Source: CAYUCJ01 sp049282265 (lineage in GTDB: Bacteria > Desulfobacterota > DSM-4660 > Desulfatiglandales > Desulfatiglandaceae). Taken from it: 64,000 nucleotides of DNA. The position numbers and the translations under genes were made by a program. Positions 24,231 through 33,202 of the stretch are shown here, piece by piece (position 1 is the stretch's first letter; every line of letters starts with the position of its first letter). Below the pieces are notes generated by a model. The model searched no databases and had not been told where the DNA came from. It saw only the letters and a list, made by a program, of their open reading frames with translations. The stretch covers positions 1 to 64,000 of the forward strand of contig JBAPTR010000014.1 in assembly GCA_049282265.1 (NCBI GenBank), in the 5' to 3' direction.

Positions 24231-24482
24231 ATGAATGAAGCGGTAAAAATGTATTCCCTCAGCACATGCGGCCATTGCAAGGCCACGAAGAAATTCCTGA
24301 ACGACTGCCAAGTCCAGTATGAATTTACGGATGTGGATATGTTGGAGGGGGAAGAGAGGGCGGCTATTCTGGAGGATGTCCGAAAATGGAACCCAAAATG
24401 TTCCTTTCCTACCACTATTATCGGAGACAAGGTCATAGTGGGGCACAAAGAAGACGAGATCAAGGAGGCACTTGGATTATGA
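24231..24482 (+). CDS. Glutaredoxin-family protein paired with FTR
   Basis: An 83-residue thioredoxin-fold protein with the redox pair in STCGHCKATKKF and a GDKVIVGHKEDEI C-terminus of NrdH/glutaredoxin type. AAGAGGAGG precedes the ATG. Its stop overlaps the start of the ferredoxin-thioredoxin reductase gene (ATGA), strongly implying it is that enzyme's substrate. It may relay electrons from ferredoxin to protein thiols. Confidence 0.9.
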   Translation: MNEAVKMYSLSTCGHCKATKKFLNDCQVQYEFTDVDMLEGEERAAILEDVRKWNPKCSFPTTIIGDKVIVGHKEDEIKEALGL

Positions 24483-24799
24483 AGGACGCAGAAGGCCTGT
24501 ATGAAACGCTGAGGAAGGTTCAGGAGCCGAAGGGGTACTATTTCAACAAAGAAAGAGAGCGAGTCATGGAACTCCTCGAGGCCCTGCTCCTCAACAAGGA
24601 ACGTTACGGCTATATGTGCTGCCCCTGCAGGTTGGCCTCAGGGGACAGCAAAAAGGACAGGGATATAATTTGCCCCTGTGTGTACAGGGTACCCGACGTG
24701 AAGGAGTACGGGAGTTGCTACTGCAACCTTTATGTCTCCAAAGAGTGGAACGAGGGCAAGGTTGCCCATGTCTATGTTCCGGAGAGAAGAGAGAATTAG
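24479..24799 (+). CDS. Ferredoxin:thioredoxin reductase catalytic subunit
   Basis: A 106-residue protein with the FTR catalytic-chain cysteine pattern: CCPCRL, then CPCVYR, then CYCNLY, holding a [4Fe-4S] cluster next to a redox disulfide. In plant and cyanobacterial FTR the last motif is CHC and its His assists catalysis; here it is CYC. No variable subunit gene is adjacent. The coupled glutaredoxin-like gene is the probable partner. Ferredoxin-linked thiol reduction suits an anaerobe with little NADPH. Confidence 0.9.
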   Translation: MKDAEGLYETLRKVQEPKGYYFNKERERVMELLEALLLNKERYGYMCCPCRLASGDSKKDRDIICPCVYRVPDVKEYGSCYCNLYVSKEWNEGKVAHVYVPERREN

Positions 24800-24813
24800 G
24801 GGGAGTACGATTG

Positions 24814-25785
24814 ATGCTGGTTCTTGGATTACAGGGAAGCCCGCGCAAGAAAGGGAATACCGCCGCTCTGCTTTCGGCCTTTCTGGACGAGGCGGAGCGG
24901 CTCGGTGCCCGCACCCGGCAACTGGATGCAGCAAGGATGGACATTGCCCCTTGTCAGGAATGCGGGACCTGTGACAGAAAGGGCTTTTGCCCCCTGAAAG
25001 ATGATATGCAGGATGTGTATTACCTGCTATGGAAAGCTGACGTGATCGTGATGGCGACGCCTATTTTTTTCTACGGCCCGACGGCCCAGCTGAAGGCGCT
25101 GATCGACCGGTCTCAGGCCCTGTGGGCGCGAAAATATACCCATAAACTCACTGATCCGGGCCGCAAATGGCGAAAGGGCTGCCTCCTGGCAGTGGGTGCT
25201 ACAAAAGGTAAAAACCTTTTTGAAGGGACGGAAATGGCTGCCAAGTACTTCTTTGATGCGGTCGGCGCTCATTTCGAGGGGACCCTGGGATATAGAAAGA
25301 TAGAACATCAAGGGGACATTGATCGGCATCCTACCGCCCTTGATGATGCGAGGAAAAAGGCTGCCGAACTCGTCGGGCCGCAGCTGAAGAGGAAAAGGGT
25401 CCTCTTTGTCTGCAGGGGGAATGCCTGCCGTAGCCAGATGGCATGCGCCTTTGCCCGATTTCATTTCGGGGATCGGCTGGATGTTGAAAGCGCCGGAAGC
25501 GCCCCGGCCGAGGAGGTAAATCCTGTGATGGTGGAGGCCATGAGGGAAAAGGGCATCGATATGGCCTACCTGAAACCCAAGTCATTGGATGAGATAGGGG
25601 AAAGGTTTCATCCTGAATGGGTGGTGTCCATGGGGTGTGAAGACGCGTGCCCCCTGTTCCCCGGCGTCACGACGGAAGAGTGGGATATCCCTGATCCGGC
25701 GGGAAAGGGGATAGCCTTCATGCGTGAGATCAGGGATGAGATTGAGAAGAAGGTGAATGCCCTTTTTGCGGACACCGTTCGCTGA
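24814..25785 (+). CDS. FMN reductase-ArsC (low-MW phosphatase) fusion
   Basis: A 323-residue two-domain protein. Residues 1-190 form an NADPH-dependent FMN reductase/iron-sulfur flavoprotein domain (GSPRKKGNTAAL phosphate loop, CQECGTCDRKGFCPLKDDM Cys motif, ATPIFFYGPTAQLKALIDR). Residues 195-323 form an arsenate-reductase/low-molecular-weight phosphatase domain with P-loop CRGNACRSQMA and downstream MGCEDACP. This is the thioredoxin-dependent ArsC pattern. The fusion could reduce arsenate using electrons delivered by the flavin domain or act as an unrelated thiol phosphatase. No arsR or arsenite pump is next to it. Confidence 0.9.
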   Translation: MLVLGLQGSPRKKGNTAALLSAFLDEAERLGARTRQLDAARMDIAPCQECGTCDRKGFCPLKDDMQDVYYLLWKADVIVMATPIFFYGPTAQLKALIDRSQALWARKYTHKLTDPGRKWRKGCLLAVGATKGKNLFEGTEMAAKYFFDAVGAHFEGTLGYRKIEHQGDIDRHPTALDDARKKAAELVGPQLKRKRVLFVCRGNACRSQMACAFARFHFGDRLDVESAGSAPAEEVNPVMVEAMREKGIDMAYLKPKSLDEIGERFHPEWVVSMGCEDACPLFPGVTTEEWDIPDPAGKGIAFMREIRDEIEKKVNALFADTVR

Positions 25786-25851
25786 CCGGCTTGTTTGTTT
25801 CCATCCCCCCAGTTGGAAGTAGTCCCACCTGAAAAAACCCCTTCCCTTTTC

Positions 25852-25879
25852 TTGACATTGCTCAAACCATTGCTAAAGT
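25852..25879 (+). promoter_or_regulatory. Sigma-70-type promoter of copper genes
   Basis: TTGACA at 25852-25857, a 16-base spacer, and TAAAGT at 25874-25879 (with TGC just upstream). It lies 60 bases before the copper chaperone ATG. A longer MerR-type spacer is not seen. Confidence 0.55.
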
Positions 25880-25938
25880 GTAACTATGTGGTAGCTCCAA
25901 CACAACATCTCTTAACTTATAAAGAAAGGAAAATCATT

Positions 25939-26145
25939 ATGGAAACATCAAAACTTTCAATCCCAAATATCAGCTGTCATCACTGTGTCATGAGTATCCA
26001 GAGGGAATTGGGCGAGATGCAGGGGGTCTCGAAGGTGGAAGGTGATCCCGCGACAAAGGAAATTACCGTCCATTGGGATGCGCCGGCAACTCTGGAAACC
26101 ATCAAGGCCACCCTGAAAGAGATCAACTACCCCGCTGCCGGGTAA
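25939..26145 (+). CDS. copZ: Copper chaperone (HMA domain, CopZ-like)
   Basis: A 68-residue HMA-fold protein with the metal site SCHHCVMSI near residue 13 (Cys-His-His-Cys in the usual C-x-x-C loop) and a typical beta-alpha-beta ending. AAAGGAAAATC is the ribosome site. It precedes CopA by eight bases, so it presumably delivers Cu(I) to that ATPase. Confidence 0.9.
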   Translation: METSKLSIPNISCHHCVMSIQRELGEMQGVSKVEGDPATKEITVHWDAPATLETIKATLKEINYPAAG

Positions 26146-26155
26146 AGAGACGGAA

Positions 26156-28603
26156 ATGGCTGAAAAAAACGTAACCCTTCCCGTGACCGGGATGTCATGC
26201 GCTAATTGCGCCCTCAATATTGAAAGGAACGTCAAGAAGCTCGAGGGCGTTAGGAGCGCGAACGTGAATTTTGCCACCGAACACGCCTCCGTTACCTTTG
26301 ATGCGAACGAAATCGGACTGAATGACCTCGTCGGGAAGATCCAGGACGCAGGCTACGGGGTGGCCAGGTCAACCGTGGAACTGCCTGTGACCGGGATGAC
26401 CTGTTCCAATTGCGCCATGACCGTGGAGCGGACCTTAAAAAAGAAGGTCCCGGGAGTGCTGAGTGCCTCCGTCAATTTTGCAACCGAGAGGGCCCTCGTT
26501 GAATACGTCCCGGGCGTCGCCACGGTTGATGACATGATCGGCGCCATCCAGGGGGCAGGCTACGGTGCCATTCGCCCCAGCGAGGAATCCGATGGGGAAG
26601 ATGCCGAGCTGGCTGTGCGCAGGGCCGAGATAAGAGACCAGACAAAAAAATTCCTGGTGGGCGTCCTGTTTACTGCCCCCCTCTTTTTCCTCAGTATGGG
26701 GAGAGACTTCGGGTTGCTTGGGTCGTGGAGCCATGCGACATGGGTCAACTGGATGTTTCTTGCCCTTGCAACGCCCGTGCAGTTCTATACCGGCTGGGAT
26801 TACTATTCCGGGGGCTATAAAAGCCTGAAGAGCGGCGGCGCAAACATGGACGTCCTGGTGGCCATGGGGTCATCCGTCGCATACTTCTATTCTCTGGCTG
26901 TGCTGGTTCATTCCCCTCTGGGTCAACATGTCTACTTCGAGACATCCGCCGTCATCATCACTCTTATCAAGCTGGGCAAGATGCTGGAATCCCGGACCAA
27001 AGGACGGACCGGTGGAGCCATCCGGAATCTCATGGGTCTGCGGCCCAAAACGGCCACGATTCTGGAAAACGGGAAAGAGGTCGAGGTCCCCCTTTCCATG
27101 GTAAAGGTGGGGGATGTGGTGATGGTTCGGCCCGGGGAAAGCATCCCGGTGGACGGCCTCATACTGGAAGGGGAATCCAGTGTTGATGAATCCATGTTGA
27201 CCGGGGAACCCCTTCCCGTGGAAAAAGGACCCGGAGACGGGGTGGTCGGGGGGACCATCAACGAGGACGGCCTCCTCAGGTTTGAGACGCGAAAGGTCGG
27301 TAAGGATACGGCCCTCGCCCGCATTGTCCGGATGGTTCAGGAGGCCCAGGGGAGCAAGGCCCCTGTCCAGGCACTGGCAGACAAGGTGGCCGCCGTCTTT
27401 GTCCCCGGTGTCATCGGCATCGCTGTCATCACGTTCATTTTATGGTGGGTTCTGGAAGGGCAGTTTGTACCGGCTATGATACGGATGGTGGCGGTCCTTG
27501 TGATTGCCTGCCCCTGTGCCCTGGGGCTTGCCACGCCAACGGCCATCATGGCCGGTACGGGCAAGGGCGCGGAAAAAGGCATGCTGTTCAAAAACAGTGA
27601 GGCCTTGGAGACGGCCACAAAACTGCGAACCGTTGTCCTGGACAAGACAGGGACCATCACCATGGGGAGGCCCTCCGTGGACAACGTGATCTTATCTGCT
27701 GGTTTCACCCATTCTGAAGAAGATCTCCTGAGGCTCGGAGCATCCGTGGAAAAGGGTTCCGAGCACCCGTTGGGCCGGGCCATCGTCAAAGAGGCGGAAG
27801 AAAGGGGGCTCGTCCTTTTCAAGCCGGAGGAATTCAAGGCCCTGAGAGGGGCGGGAGTCCATGCAAAAATAGAAGGTCAGAATGTCCTGGTGGGGAAACC
27901 CAACTGGCTTGAGGAAAAAGGTGTTTCGCTGGAGGGACTTGACGGTGAGATAGCCGCCTTGCAGGGTGAAGGCAAAACGGTGATGGCCGTGGCGGTTGAC
28001 GGGAAACTTGGCGGCCTTATTGCCGTGGCGGACAGAGTGAAGCCTGAATCGCGTGAGGCTGTTTCGTTCCTTCACAAACAGGGACTTCACGTCATTATGC
28101 TCACAGGGGACAATGTCCAGACAGCCAGGGCCATTGCCTCTGAGGTGAATATTGATGAGATCATCGCAGAGGTGAAACCGGAAGAAAAGGCCGACAAGAT
28201 CAAGCGGTTGCAAGAGGACGGAGCCAGGATAGGGATGGTGGGCGACGGAATCAACGATGCCCCGGCGCTGGCTCAGGCAGATGTGGGATTCGCCATCGGC
28301 ACGGGAACTGACGTGGCCATAGAAGCCGGTGACGTCATTCTGGTGAGCGGGAACCTGACAGGGGTCTCAAAGGCCGTAAGGCTCAGCAGAAAGACCATGC
28401 GAACCGTCATGCAGAATCTCTTCTGGGCCTTCGCCTACAATGTGGTCTTGATTCCGGTGGCTGCGGGGGTGCTGTATCCCTTCGATTTCATGCCCTCCTT
28501 TCTGAGACAGCTTCACCCCATCCTGGCGGCCCTGGCCATGGCCATGAGCAGTATAACGGTTGTCTCCAACAGCCTTCTGCTTTACAAAGCGAAGATCGAT
28601 TAA
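26156..28603 (+). CDS. copA: Copper-exporting P1B-type ATPase
   Basis: An 815-residue ATPase. Two N-terminal HMA domains have MSCANCALN (near residue 15) and MTCSNCAMT (near 85). Eight membrane helices follow with the ion-path motif ACPCALGLATP, the phosphorylation loop DKTGTITMG, HPLGRAIV, and GDGINDAPALAQADVG. This is the Cu+-exporting class (PIB-1). It forms a two-gene operon with the chaperone. Copper export protects solvent-exposed Fe-S clusters, fitting the surrounding redox genes. Confidence 0.96.
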   Translation: MAEKNVTLPVTGMSCANCALNIERNVKKLEGVRSANVNFATEHASVTFDANEIGLNDLVGKIQDAGYGVARSTVELPVTGMTCSNCAMTVERTLKKKVPGVLSASVNFATERALVEYVPGVATVDDMIGAIQGAGYGAIRPSEESDGEDAELAVRRAEIRDQTKKFLVGVLFTAPLFFLSMGRDFGLLGSWSHATWVNWMFLALATPVQFYTGWDYYSGGYKSLKSGGANMDVLVAMGSSVAYFYSLAVLVHSPLGQHVYFETSAVIITLIKLGKMLESRTKGRTGGAIRNLMGLRPKTATILENGKEVEVPLSMVKVGDVVMVRPGESIPVDGLILEGESSVDESMLTGEPLPVEKGPGDGVVGGTINEDGLLRFETRKVGKDTALARIVRMVQEAQGSKAPVQALADKVAAVFVPGVIGIAVITFILWWVLEGQFVPAMIRMVAVLVIACPCALGLATPTAIMAGTGKGAEKGMLFKNSEALETATKLRTVVLDKTGTITMGRPSVDNVILSAGFTHSEEDLLRLGASVEKGSEHPLGRAIVKEAEERGLVLFKPEEFKALRGAGVHAKIEGQNVLVGKPNWLEEKGVSLEGLDGEIAALQGEGKTVMAVAVDGKLGGLIAVADRVKPESREAVSFLHKQGLHVIMLTGDNVQTARAIASEVNIDEIIAEVKPEEKADKIKRLQEDGARIGMVGDGINDAPALAQADVGFAIGTGTDVAIEAGDVILVSGNLTGVSKAVRLSRKTMRTVMQNLFWAFAYNVVLIPVAAGVLYPFDFMPSFLRQLHPILAALAMAMSSITVVSNSLLLYKAKID

Positions 28604-28635
28604 ACAGCGGGACAGCTTAACGGGTTGCAAAAATT

Positions 28636-28928
28636 GATGACTTCGTAAGAAGCTGGTTTATGCCGCAAGCGGCAGGTTATGAACAATGAAGAGGAACCGA
28701 ACCTGACAATCTTTTTCAAATGCTTTCCAAAAACTTCGGCGGCGATGGACGCCGATTTGGGGTTTGGCGCAACGTCATAGAAGCGCGTAAGGCTTGAGCG
28801 GATTAAACCCCAAATAGCCGTCCATGTCGGAGTTCGGTGCCAAGTGCACTATGAGAAAGCGTCCGAAAAAGACCCTCAGGCTCTCCTCCTGATCTCCGGT
28901 GAATGAGACGACTTCGTTGGAAGTCATC
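28636..28928 (+). repeat. Long palindromic repeat, full copy 1 (family R293)
   Basis: A 293-bp unit starting GATGACTTCGTAAGAAG and ending GACTTCGTTGGAAGTCATC, so GATGACTTC/GAAGTCATC form the ends. Inner arms also pair: ATGGACGCCGATTTGGGG near 28746 with CCCCAAATAGCCGTCCAT near 28807, and the CTTTTTC segment near 28710 with GAAAAAGA near 28866. The whole unit can fold into one large imperfect hairpin. A related full copy lies at 58891-59182 and a half copy at 50240-50336. It has no coding frame, so it is a non-autonomous MITE-like or structured-RNA element. Confidence 0.82.
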
Positions 28929-29011
28929 GCCGTGCCCATGGACGGACTTTTACGGTTCCATCGATAATTTGGGTTAAAGGTGTTTCAAAGGATGCCGAAT
29001 AGTAAGGTGCA

Positions 29012-30313
29012 ATGGAAATAGTCGTCACCCACAAGAACGCCGACTTTGATGCCCTGTCCTCTCTCGTTGCGGCCTCGATTATCTATCCCGAAGCCGTGCC
29101 CCTGCTGCCCAGAACGCTCAATCCCAATGTCAGGGCCTTTCTGTCCATCCACAAGGACCTTTTTCCTTTCTCCCATTCCGGTGAGATTGATCCGGAGGAT
29201 GTAGACCGGGTCATTGTCGTAGATGCGGCGCAGAGCTCCAGGGTTGACCTCCCCCAGGGCCTGCTGGAGAGAACCGGTCTCGAAATCCATGTGTGGGATC
29301 ATCATCTGGCCCAGGCCTGTGATATGGCTGCGTGCCGGATATGCCAGGAGGAGGTTGGGTCCACCACCACACTGCTTACGGCGGAATTGGAGAAAAGAGG
29401 AATCGGACTTTCTCCCATCCAGGCCACGCTCCTGCTGGCCGGTATCTACGAAGACACGGGCAATCTGACGTTTCCGGGAACCACCGCAAAGGATGCCAGG
29501 GCGGCCGCTTACCTCCTGGACCAACGGGCCGACCTGAATGTCATCAAGAACTTTCTAAGACCCGCCTATGGACCCAAGCAGAAAGACGTCCTCTTTCAAA
29601 TGCTCCAAAATTCCAGCAGAGTCAGGTTGAACGGCCATCACGTCAGCATCAACAGGGTGGACATCGAAGGACATACCCCGGGTCTTGCCGTGGTGTTGGG
29701 CATGTATCAGGATATCGTCAATGTGGATGCGGCCTTCGGGATTTTCACGGAAAAGGAAAAAGGGCACACTATCGTCATCGGTCGGAGTGAGGTGGAAGGA
29801 TTGAGCGTGGGCAGCATCATGCGAAGCATGGGGGGCGGCGGCCATCCCGGCGCAGGGTCCGCCCTGTTCAAGGAAGTCAACCCGGAGGCGGTGGAGGAAT
29901 GGATCATTGAATTGATCAAAGGGAATCAACAGGCTTCAGTCCAGGTGGCCGATCTCATGTCATTCCCGGTCATGACGGTTTCAGCTGAAACGCCTATGGA
30001 AGAGGTAGCCGCGGTTCTGCGGAAGACTGGCTGCACCGGGATCCCGGTCGTAAGAGAGAAGAGGGTGGTTGGAATCATTTCACGAAGGGATTTCAAGAAG
30101 GTGAAGAAAGCAGCACAACTGAAGGCCCCTGCAAAGGCATTTATGTCAGGCAAGGTCTTTGATATTCCTCCGGAGAGCAGTGTGCTCCAGGCCGCCCGCA
30201 TGATGATTAAACATGATATCGGCCGTCTGCCGGTTGTGGAAAATGGGGAATTGCTCGGGATCGTGACCAGATCCGATACCATGCGGTACTTTTATGATAT
30301 GCTCCCGGATTGA
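29012..30313 (+). CDS. DHH/DHHA1 phosphoesterase with two CBS domains
   Basis: A 433-residue protein. The DHH domain begins VTHKNADFDALSSLV and contains VVDAAQSS and VWDHHLA; the DHHA1 part carries RSMGGGGHPGAGSA. Two CBS domains follow (residues about 310-430), with VADLMSFPVMTVSAETPMEEV and FMSGKVFDIPPESSVLQAA. Related deltaproteobacterial proteins continue into a poly(A) polymerase/CCA-adding domain, which is absent here. Expected activity is a nanoRNase or cyclic dinucleotide-type phosphoesterase with nucleotide-sensing CBS control; the substrate is unknown. Confidence 0.88.
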   Translation: MEIVVTHKNADFDALSSLVAASIIYPEAVPLLPRTLNPNVRAFLSIHKDLFPFSHSGEIDPEDVDRVIVVDAAQSSRVDLPQGLLERTGLEIHVWDHHLAQACDMAACRICQEEVGSTTTLLTAELEKRGIGLSPIQATLLLAGIYEDTGNLTFPGTTAKDARAAAYLLDQRADLNVIKNFLRPAYGPKQKDVLFQMLQNSSRVRLNGHHVSINRVDIEGHTPGLAVVLGMYQDIVNVDAAFGIFTEKEKGHTIVIGRSEVEGLSVGSIMRSMGGGGHPGAGSALFKEVNPEAVEEWIIELIKGNQQASVQVADLMSFPVMTVSAETPMEEVAAVLRKTGCTGIPVVREKRVVGIISRRDFKKVKKAAQLKAPAKAFMSGKVFDIPPESSVLQAARMMIKHDIGRLPVVENGELLGIVTRSDTMRYFYDMLPD

Positions 30314-30326
30314 GGGCCAGGGATCT

Positions 30327-30812
30327 TTATTCCTGTTTGAATAACTTTGCCATATCGGGAAGCTGCTGAAAGGTCTTCAGGAATTGATCGGTTCTTGTTA
30401 AGAGCCGTGTTTGGAGCACTTTCGATATGCCCTCCATAATCCGGTACCCAAGGAGATGGTCTTCATCCATGATTTTCCTCAAGTCCATTCCCGGGATGGT
30501 GATGAGTTCACAGGGTTCGGAACACGTGGCATTGGCCGTGTATAATGATCCCGGCACAATGGCCGACCAGCCAAAAGGATCTCCTGGTTTCACGGCTTCA
30601 AGGGAGATCATAATGGTGTCTGATGCCATCAGTTCCAAAAGCACTTTGCCGGTCAGGAGCATATACAACGTATCGGCATCCTGGCCCTCTTCAAAAAGGA
30701 CCGCCTTTTCCCCAAACAGGCGGAGTTGTGTCAGGGGTCGTATCTTTTCCAGCAGGGACTCTTCCAGGGGAGTCATAAGCCAGATTTTCTTGAGATCACT
30801 TAGAGAAACCAT
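30327..30812 (-). CDS. Cyclic-nucleotide-binding-domain protein
   Basis: A 161-residue protein dominated by one cNMP-binding beta-roll (residues about 20-135; GEKAVLFEEGQDADTLYMLL and PGDPFGWSAIV). It has no DNA-binding domain, so it is not a CRP-type regulator. The start at 30812 follows CTGGAGGAAAG; an in-frame ATG lies seven codons upstream. It is the last gene on the minus strand after the Mrp subunits (97 bases away) and may regulate that complex or a partner protein; this is inferred. Confidence 0.82.
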   Translation of the reverse strand: MVSLSDLKKIWLMTPLEESLLEKIRPLTQLRLFGEKAVLFEEGQDADTLYMLLTGKVLLELMASDTIMISLEAVKPGDPFGWSAIVPGSLYTANATCSEPCELITIPGMDLRKIMDEDHLLGYRIMEGISKVLQTRLLTRTDQFLKTFQQLPDMAKLFKQE

Positions 30813-30909
30813 ACACTTTCCTCCAGTCGACATGCAGACGCTGATGTATTTTTGTGCATCCTGAGAATACAGCGGCAGCGGAAAAATGTGAAATCCGGGT
30901 ACGCATAGA

Positions 30910-32685
30910 TTAGCTCAGCAGGAAAATAATGACCAGGAAAAGGGCTGCCATGGCTGCGCCGATCCCCGCCGGTATAACGCCTCCGGCAAGATTGTAGTAG
31001 AGGCTGGCCTTCTTGATTTCCAGCCTTTTGAAGCGGATACCCTTCATATACCAGTATGTGACAAAGGGCAAGAGGGCGAGTCTCGCGATCCCATCCCTGG
31101 CGAAGCGCGCCGCAATACCCGTAATCCCTTTCATGAAGACCTGTTCGCTGACCCGATTCAACCCATTCAGACTCCAATTCATCAAAGAATAAAATATACG
31201 TCCGCCTTTTCGGTAGACCCAGTCGATATCCAGGTTGATAGCCCTCATCTCTGCGGGGTATATGCCGGAAAGAATGAGCAGGGTAAAGGCCAGCGCAGAA
31301 AAGAACAAAAGCTGGGTCTGTCCCAGAACATGGGGAAAAGTATAGGGTACATAGTGAACGGGGAAGGGCAAGATACGGTACAGCGAATACTGCGGAAAAC
31401 AACCAATAAAGACGCTCAGAAAGGCGGCAATCCCCATTGCAAAGCGCATATTCAAAGGTGCTTCTTTTGGCCGCATCCCCGAGTCGTGTGAAAAAAAAGC
31501 AAAGAAAGGGATCTTAATGCCGGCGTGGTGGAAGACGCCTGCAGAGGCAAATAGAAGAACAAACCATATGACATCCATGTGACCCATGGCGGCAGCATCC
31601 ATGATCATGGATTTACTTACAAAACCGCTGAATAATGGAAAGGCCGAGATGGATGCGGCTCCCACCATGCAACAGATACAAGTGAAGGGCATTGTCCTGT
31701 ACAGCCCCCCCAAATCAGTCCCGTTAATTTTGCCTGTGCGATACATCACAGCTCCCATGGACATAAACAGGAGGGCCTTGAATAATATATCGTTAAACGC
31801 ATGGGCGACGGCGCCGTTTATGGCCAATGCAGTCCCAATGCCTATACCGCACACCATGAAACCGACCTGATTGATTAGGCTGTAGGCAAGAACCCTCCTG
31901 AGGTCATTTTCAATAACTGCATAGAATATTGGAAATGCGGTCATAATAGCACCAATCCAGATGAGGGCACCCGTTCCGGGAAAGGCCCTGGCAAGGGCAT
32001 AGACGGCGGTTTTTGTGGTAAAGGCACTCAGAAAAATAGTTCCCGTGATGGTGGCTTCGGGGTATGAATCAGTCAGCCAGGGATGAAGCAGGGGCCAGGC
32101 ACAGTTTATCCCGAACCCAAAGAAAATGAGATAAGAGCCCAATCCGCTTAATCCGATATATCCGAATTCCAATGATCCGGTTTGATTTACGTGAAGGGCG
32201 ATTCCTGCCAGGAGACACAACCCGCCCGCTGCATGAACAAGGAGATACCGGTATCCCGCCCCCACGGATGCCCCCGTCCTTCGTGCCCAGATGAGCATCA
32301 CAGAACTTACCGTAAGCATTTCCCAGAAGATGAAAAAAGAGAGTAAATCACCGGCAAAGATCACACCCAACGCGCTACCGGCATAGATTAGTCCAGCCAA
32401 GTGCTGCAGATCATCCTTCACATGGAGGGCGTAAAGAAAACATATAAAGGCGATGAGGTGAAAGATATAACCAAAGAGCAAACTGAGCTTGTCAACTTGG
32501 CCGAATACCAGATCATATCCCAGCAGATGCAACGTCCAGTGGGTGCCCTCAGGGGTCAGAACCAGGTTTATAAAACCGACTACCGGCAGAAGCAGCAGGT
32601 AGGCCCTTTTCCATTTTCCCCTGATGAACGGAACTATCAGTGCCCCGAGGATGAAGATAACCGCCGGAGGGAGTGTATCAATCAT
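30910..32685 (-). CDS. Proton-conducting membrane subunit (NuoL/MrpD-like), third of three
   Basis: A 591-residue polytopic protein with about 14-16 helices of the proton-conducting NADH-dehydrogenase/antiporter fold. FFIFWEMLTVSSVMLIW includes the conserved Glu in helix 5; CAWPLLHPWLTDSYPEAT, AVIENDLRRVLAYSLINQVG and AHAFNDILFKALLFM carry the Lys and His residues of the channel. It is longer than the other two and has a divergent C-terminal lateral extension. The ATG at 32685 lies within the end of the preceding small gene. Confidence 0.9.
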   Translation of the reverse strand: MIDTLPPAVIFILGALIVPFIRGKWKRAYLLLLPVVGFINLVLTPEGTHWTLHLLGYDLVFGQVDKLSLLFGYIFHLIAFICFLYALHVKDDLQHLAGLIYAGSALGVIFAGDLLSFFIFWEMLTVSSVMLIWARRTGASVGAGYRYLLVHAAGGLCLLAGIALHVNQTGSLEFGYIGLSGLGSYLIFFGFGINCAWPLLHPWLTDSYPEATITGTIFLSAFTTKTAVYALARAFPGTGALIWIGAIMTAFPIFYAVIENDLRRVLAYSLINQVGFMVCGIGIGTALAINGAVAHAFNDILFKALLFMSMGAVMYRTGKINGTDLGGLYRTMPFTCICCMVGAASISAFPLFSGFVSKSMIMDAAAMGHMDVIWFVLLFASAGVFHHAGIKIPFFAFFSHDSGMRPKEAPLNMRFAMGIAAFLSVFIGCFPQYSLYRILPFPVHYVPYTFPHVLGQTQLLFFSALAFTLLILSGIYPAEMRAINLDIDWVYRKGGRIFYSLMNWSLNGLNRVSEQVFMKGITGIAARFARDGIARLALLPFVTYWYMKGIRFKRLEIKKASLYYNLAGGVIPAGIGAAMAALFLVIIFLLS

Positions 32686-33007
32686 AATAGTCCTCTCGTC
32701 TCTTGACCAGGGGCCGCAGCACGTATTTGGCCGCAAGGACCAGGACCACACAGGCTACAAGGCCATAGACCGCATAGAATTCCGGCCATTCTGCCCACTG
32801 GAAATGGGCGTGCTTGTGAACGAAGAAGTCCAGGATGAGGAGGATACCGAGAGCTGAATAATAACCCGCAAATAGTATCTTTATATTCCTGGGGTTATCA
32901 AAGAGGTATTTTTTTGAATCCTGAGACGATTCACGGGATTCCGAACCGGGAGCCTTGACTTTCATCGTTGAGTTTCCCTGTGAATGGCTGTGGGAATGAT
33001 TTTTCAT
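32678..33007 (-). CDS. Small membrane protein of the Mrp cluster
   Basis: A 109-residue protein. A His/Ser-rich soluble N-terminus (KNHSHSHSQGN) is followed by two hydrophobic helices (IKILFAGYYSALGILLIL and FYAVYGLVACVVLVLAAKYV) separated by a His-containing loop (FVHKHAHFQWAEW). I do not recognise the family by name. Its position between two ND5-like genes and overlap with the next start point to a subunit or assembly factor of the antiporter. AAAGGAAATTTGTG precedes the ATG. The His-rich segment could bind a metal. Confidence 0.7.
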   Translation of the reverse strand: MKNHSHSHSQGNSTMKVKAPGSESRESSQDSKKYLFDNPRNIKILFAGYYSALGILLILDFFVHKHAHFQWAEWPEFYAVYGLVACVVLVLAAKYVLRPLVKRREDYYD

Positions 33008-33070
33008 CACAAATTTCCTTTATGGAGAAAGAGGCGAAGTGCCTGCTTTCTTATACGAGCATCCTTTCTT

Positions 33071-33199
33071 CTAAGGAAGCGTCTTTATCAGGATAAGTGC
33101 CAGGTAAAGTACCCCTAGAGTGATGATGATGAAAAAGGCAGTTTTATACCCCGGAACCGGCTCGTGCCCCAGCTCCATCTTTTCTCTTTTTTCGTTCAC
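33071..33199 (-). CDS. Tiny single-helix membrane protein (42 aa)
   Basis: Forty-two codons from GTG 33199, preceded by GGGGGGACATAAACC. A charged N-terminus (VNEKREKMELGHEPVPGYK) leads into one transmembrane helix (AFFIIITLGVLYLALILI). It fits snugly between two antiporter subunit genes, only three bases after the upstream one. The HEPVPGY motif followed by a single helix looks designed. It is probably an accessory subunit of the complex; its function is unknown. Confidence 0.65.
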   Translation of the reverse strand: MNEKREKMELGHEPVPGYKTAFFIIITLGVLYLALILIKTLP

Positions 33200-33202
33200 G
33201 GT

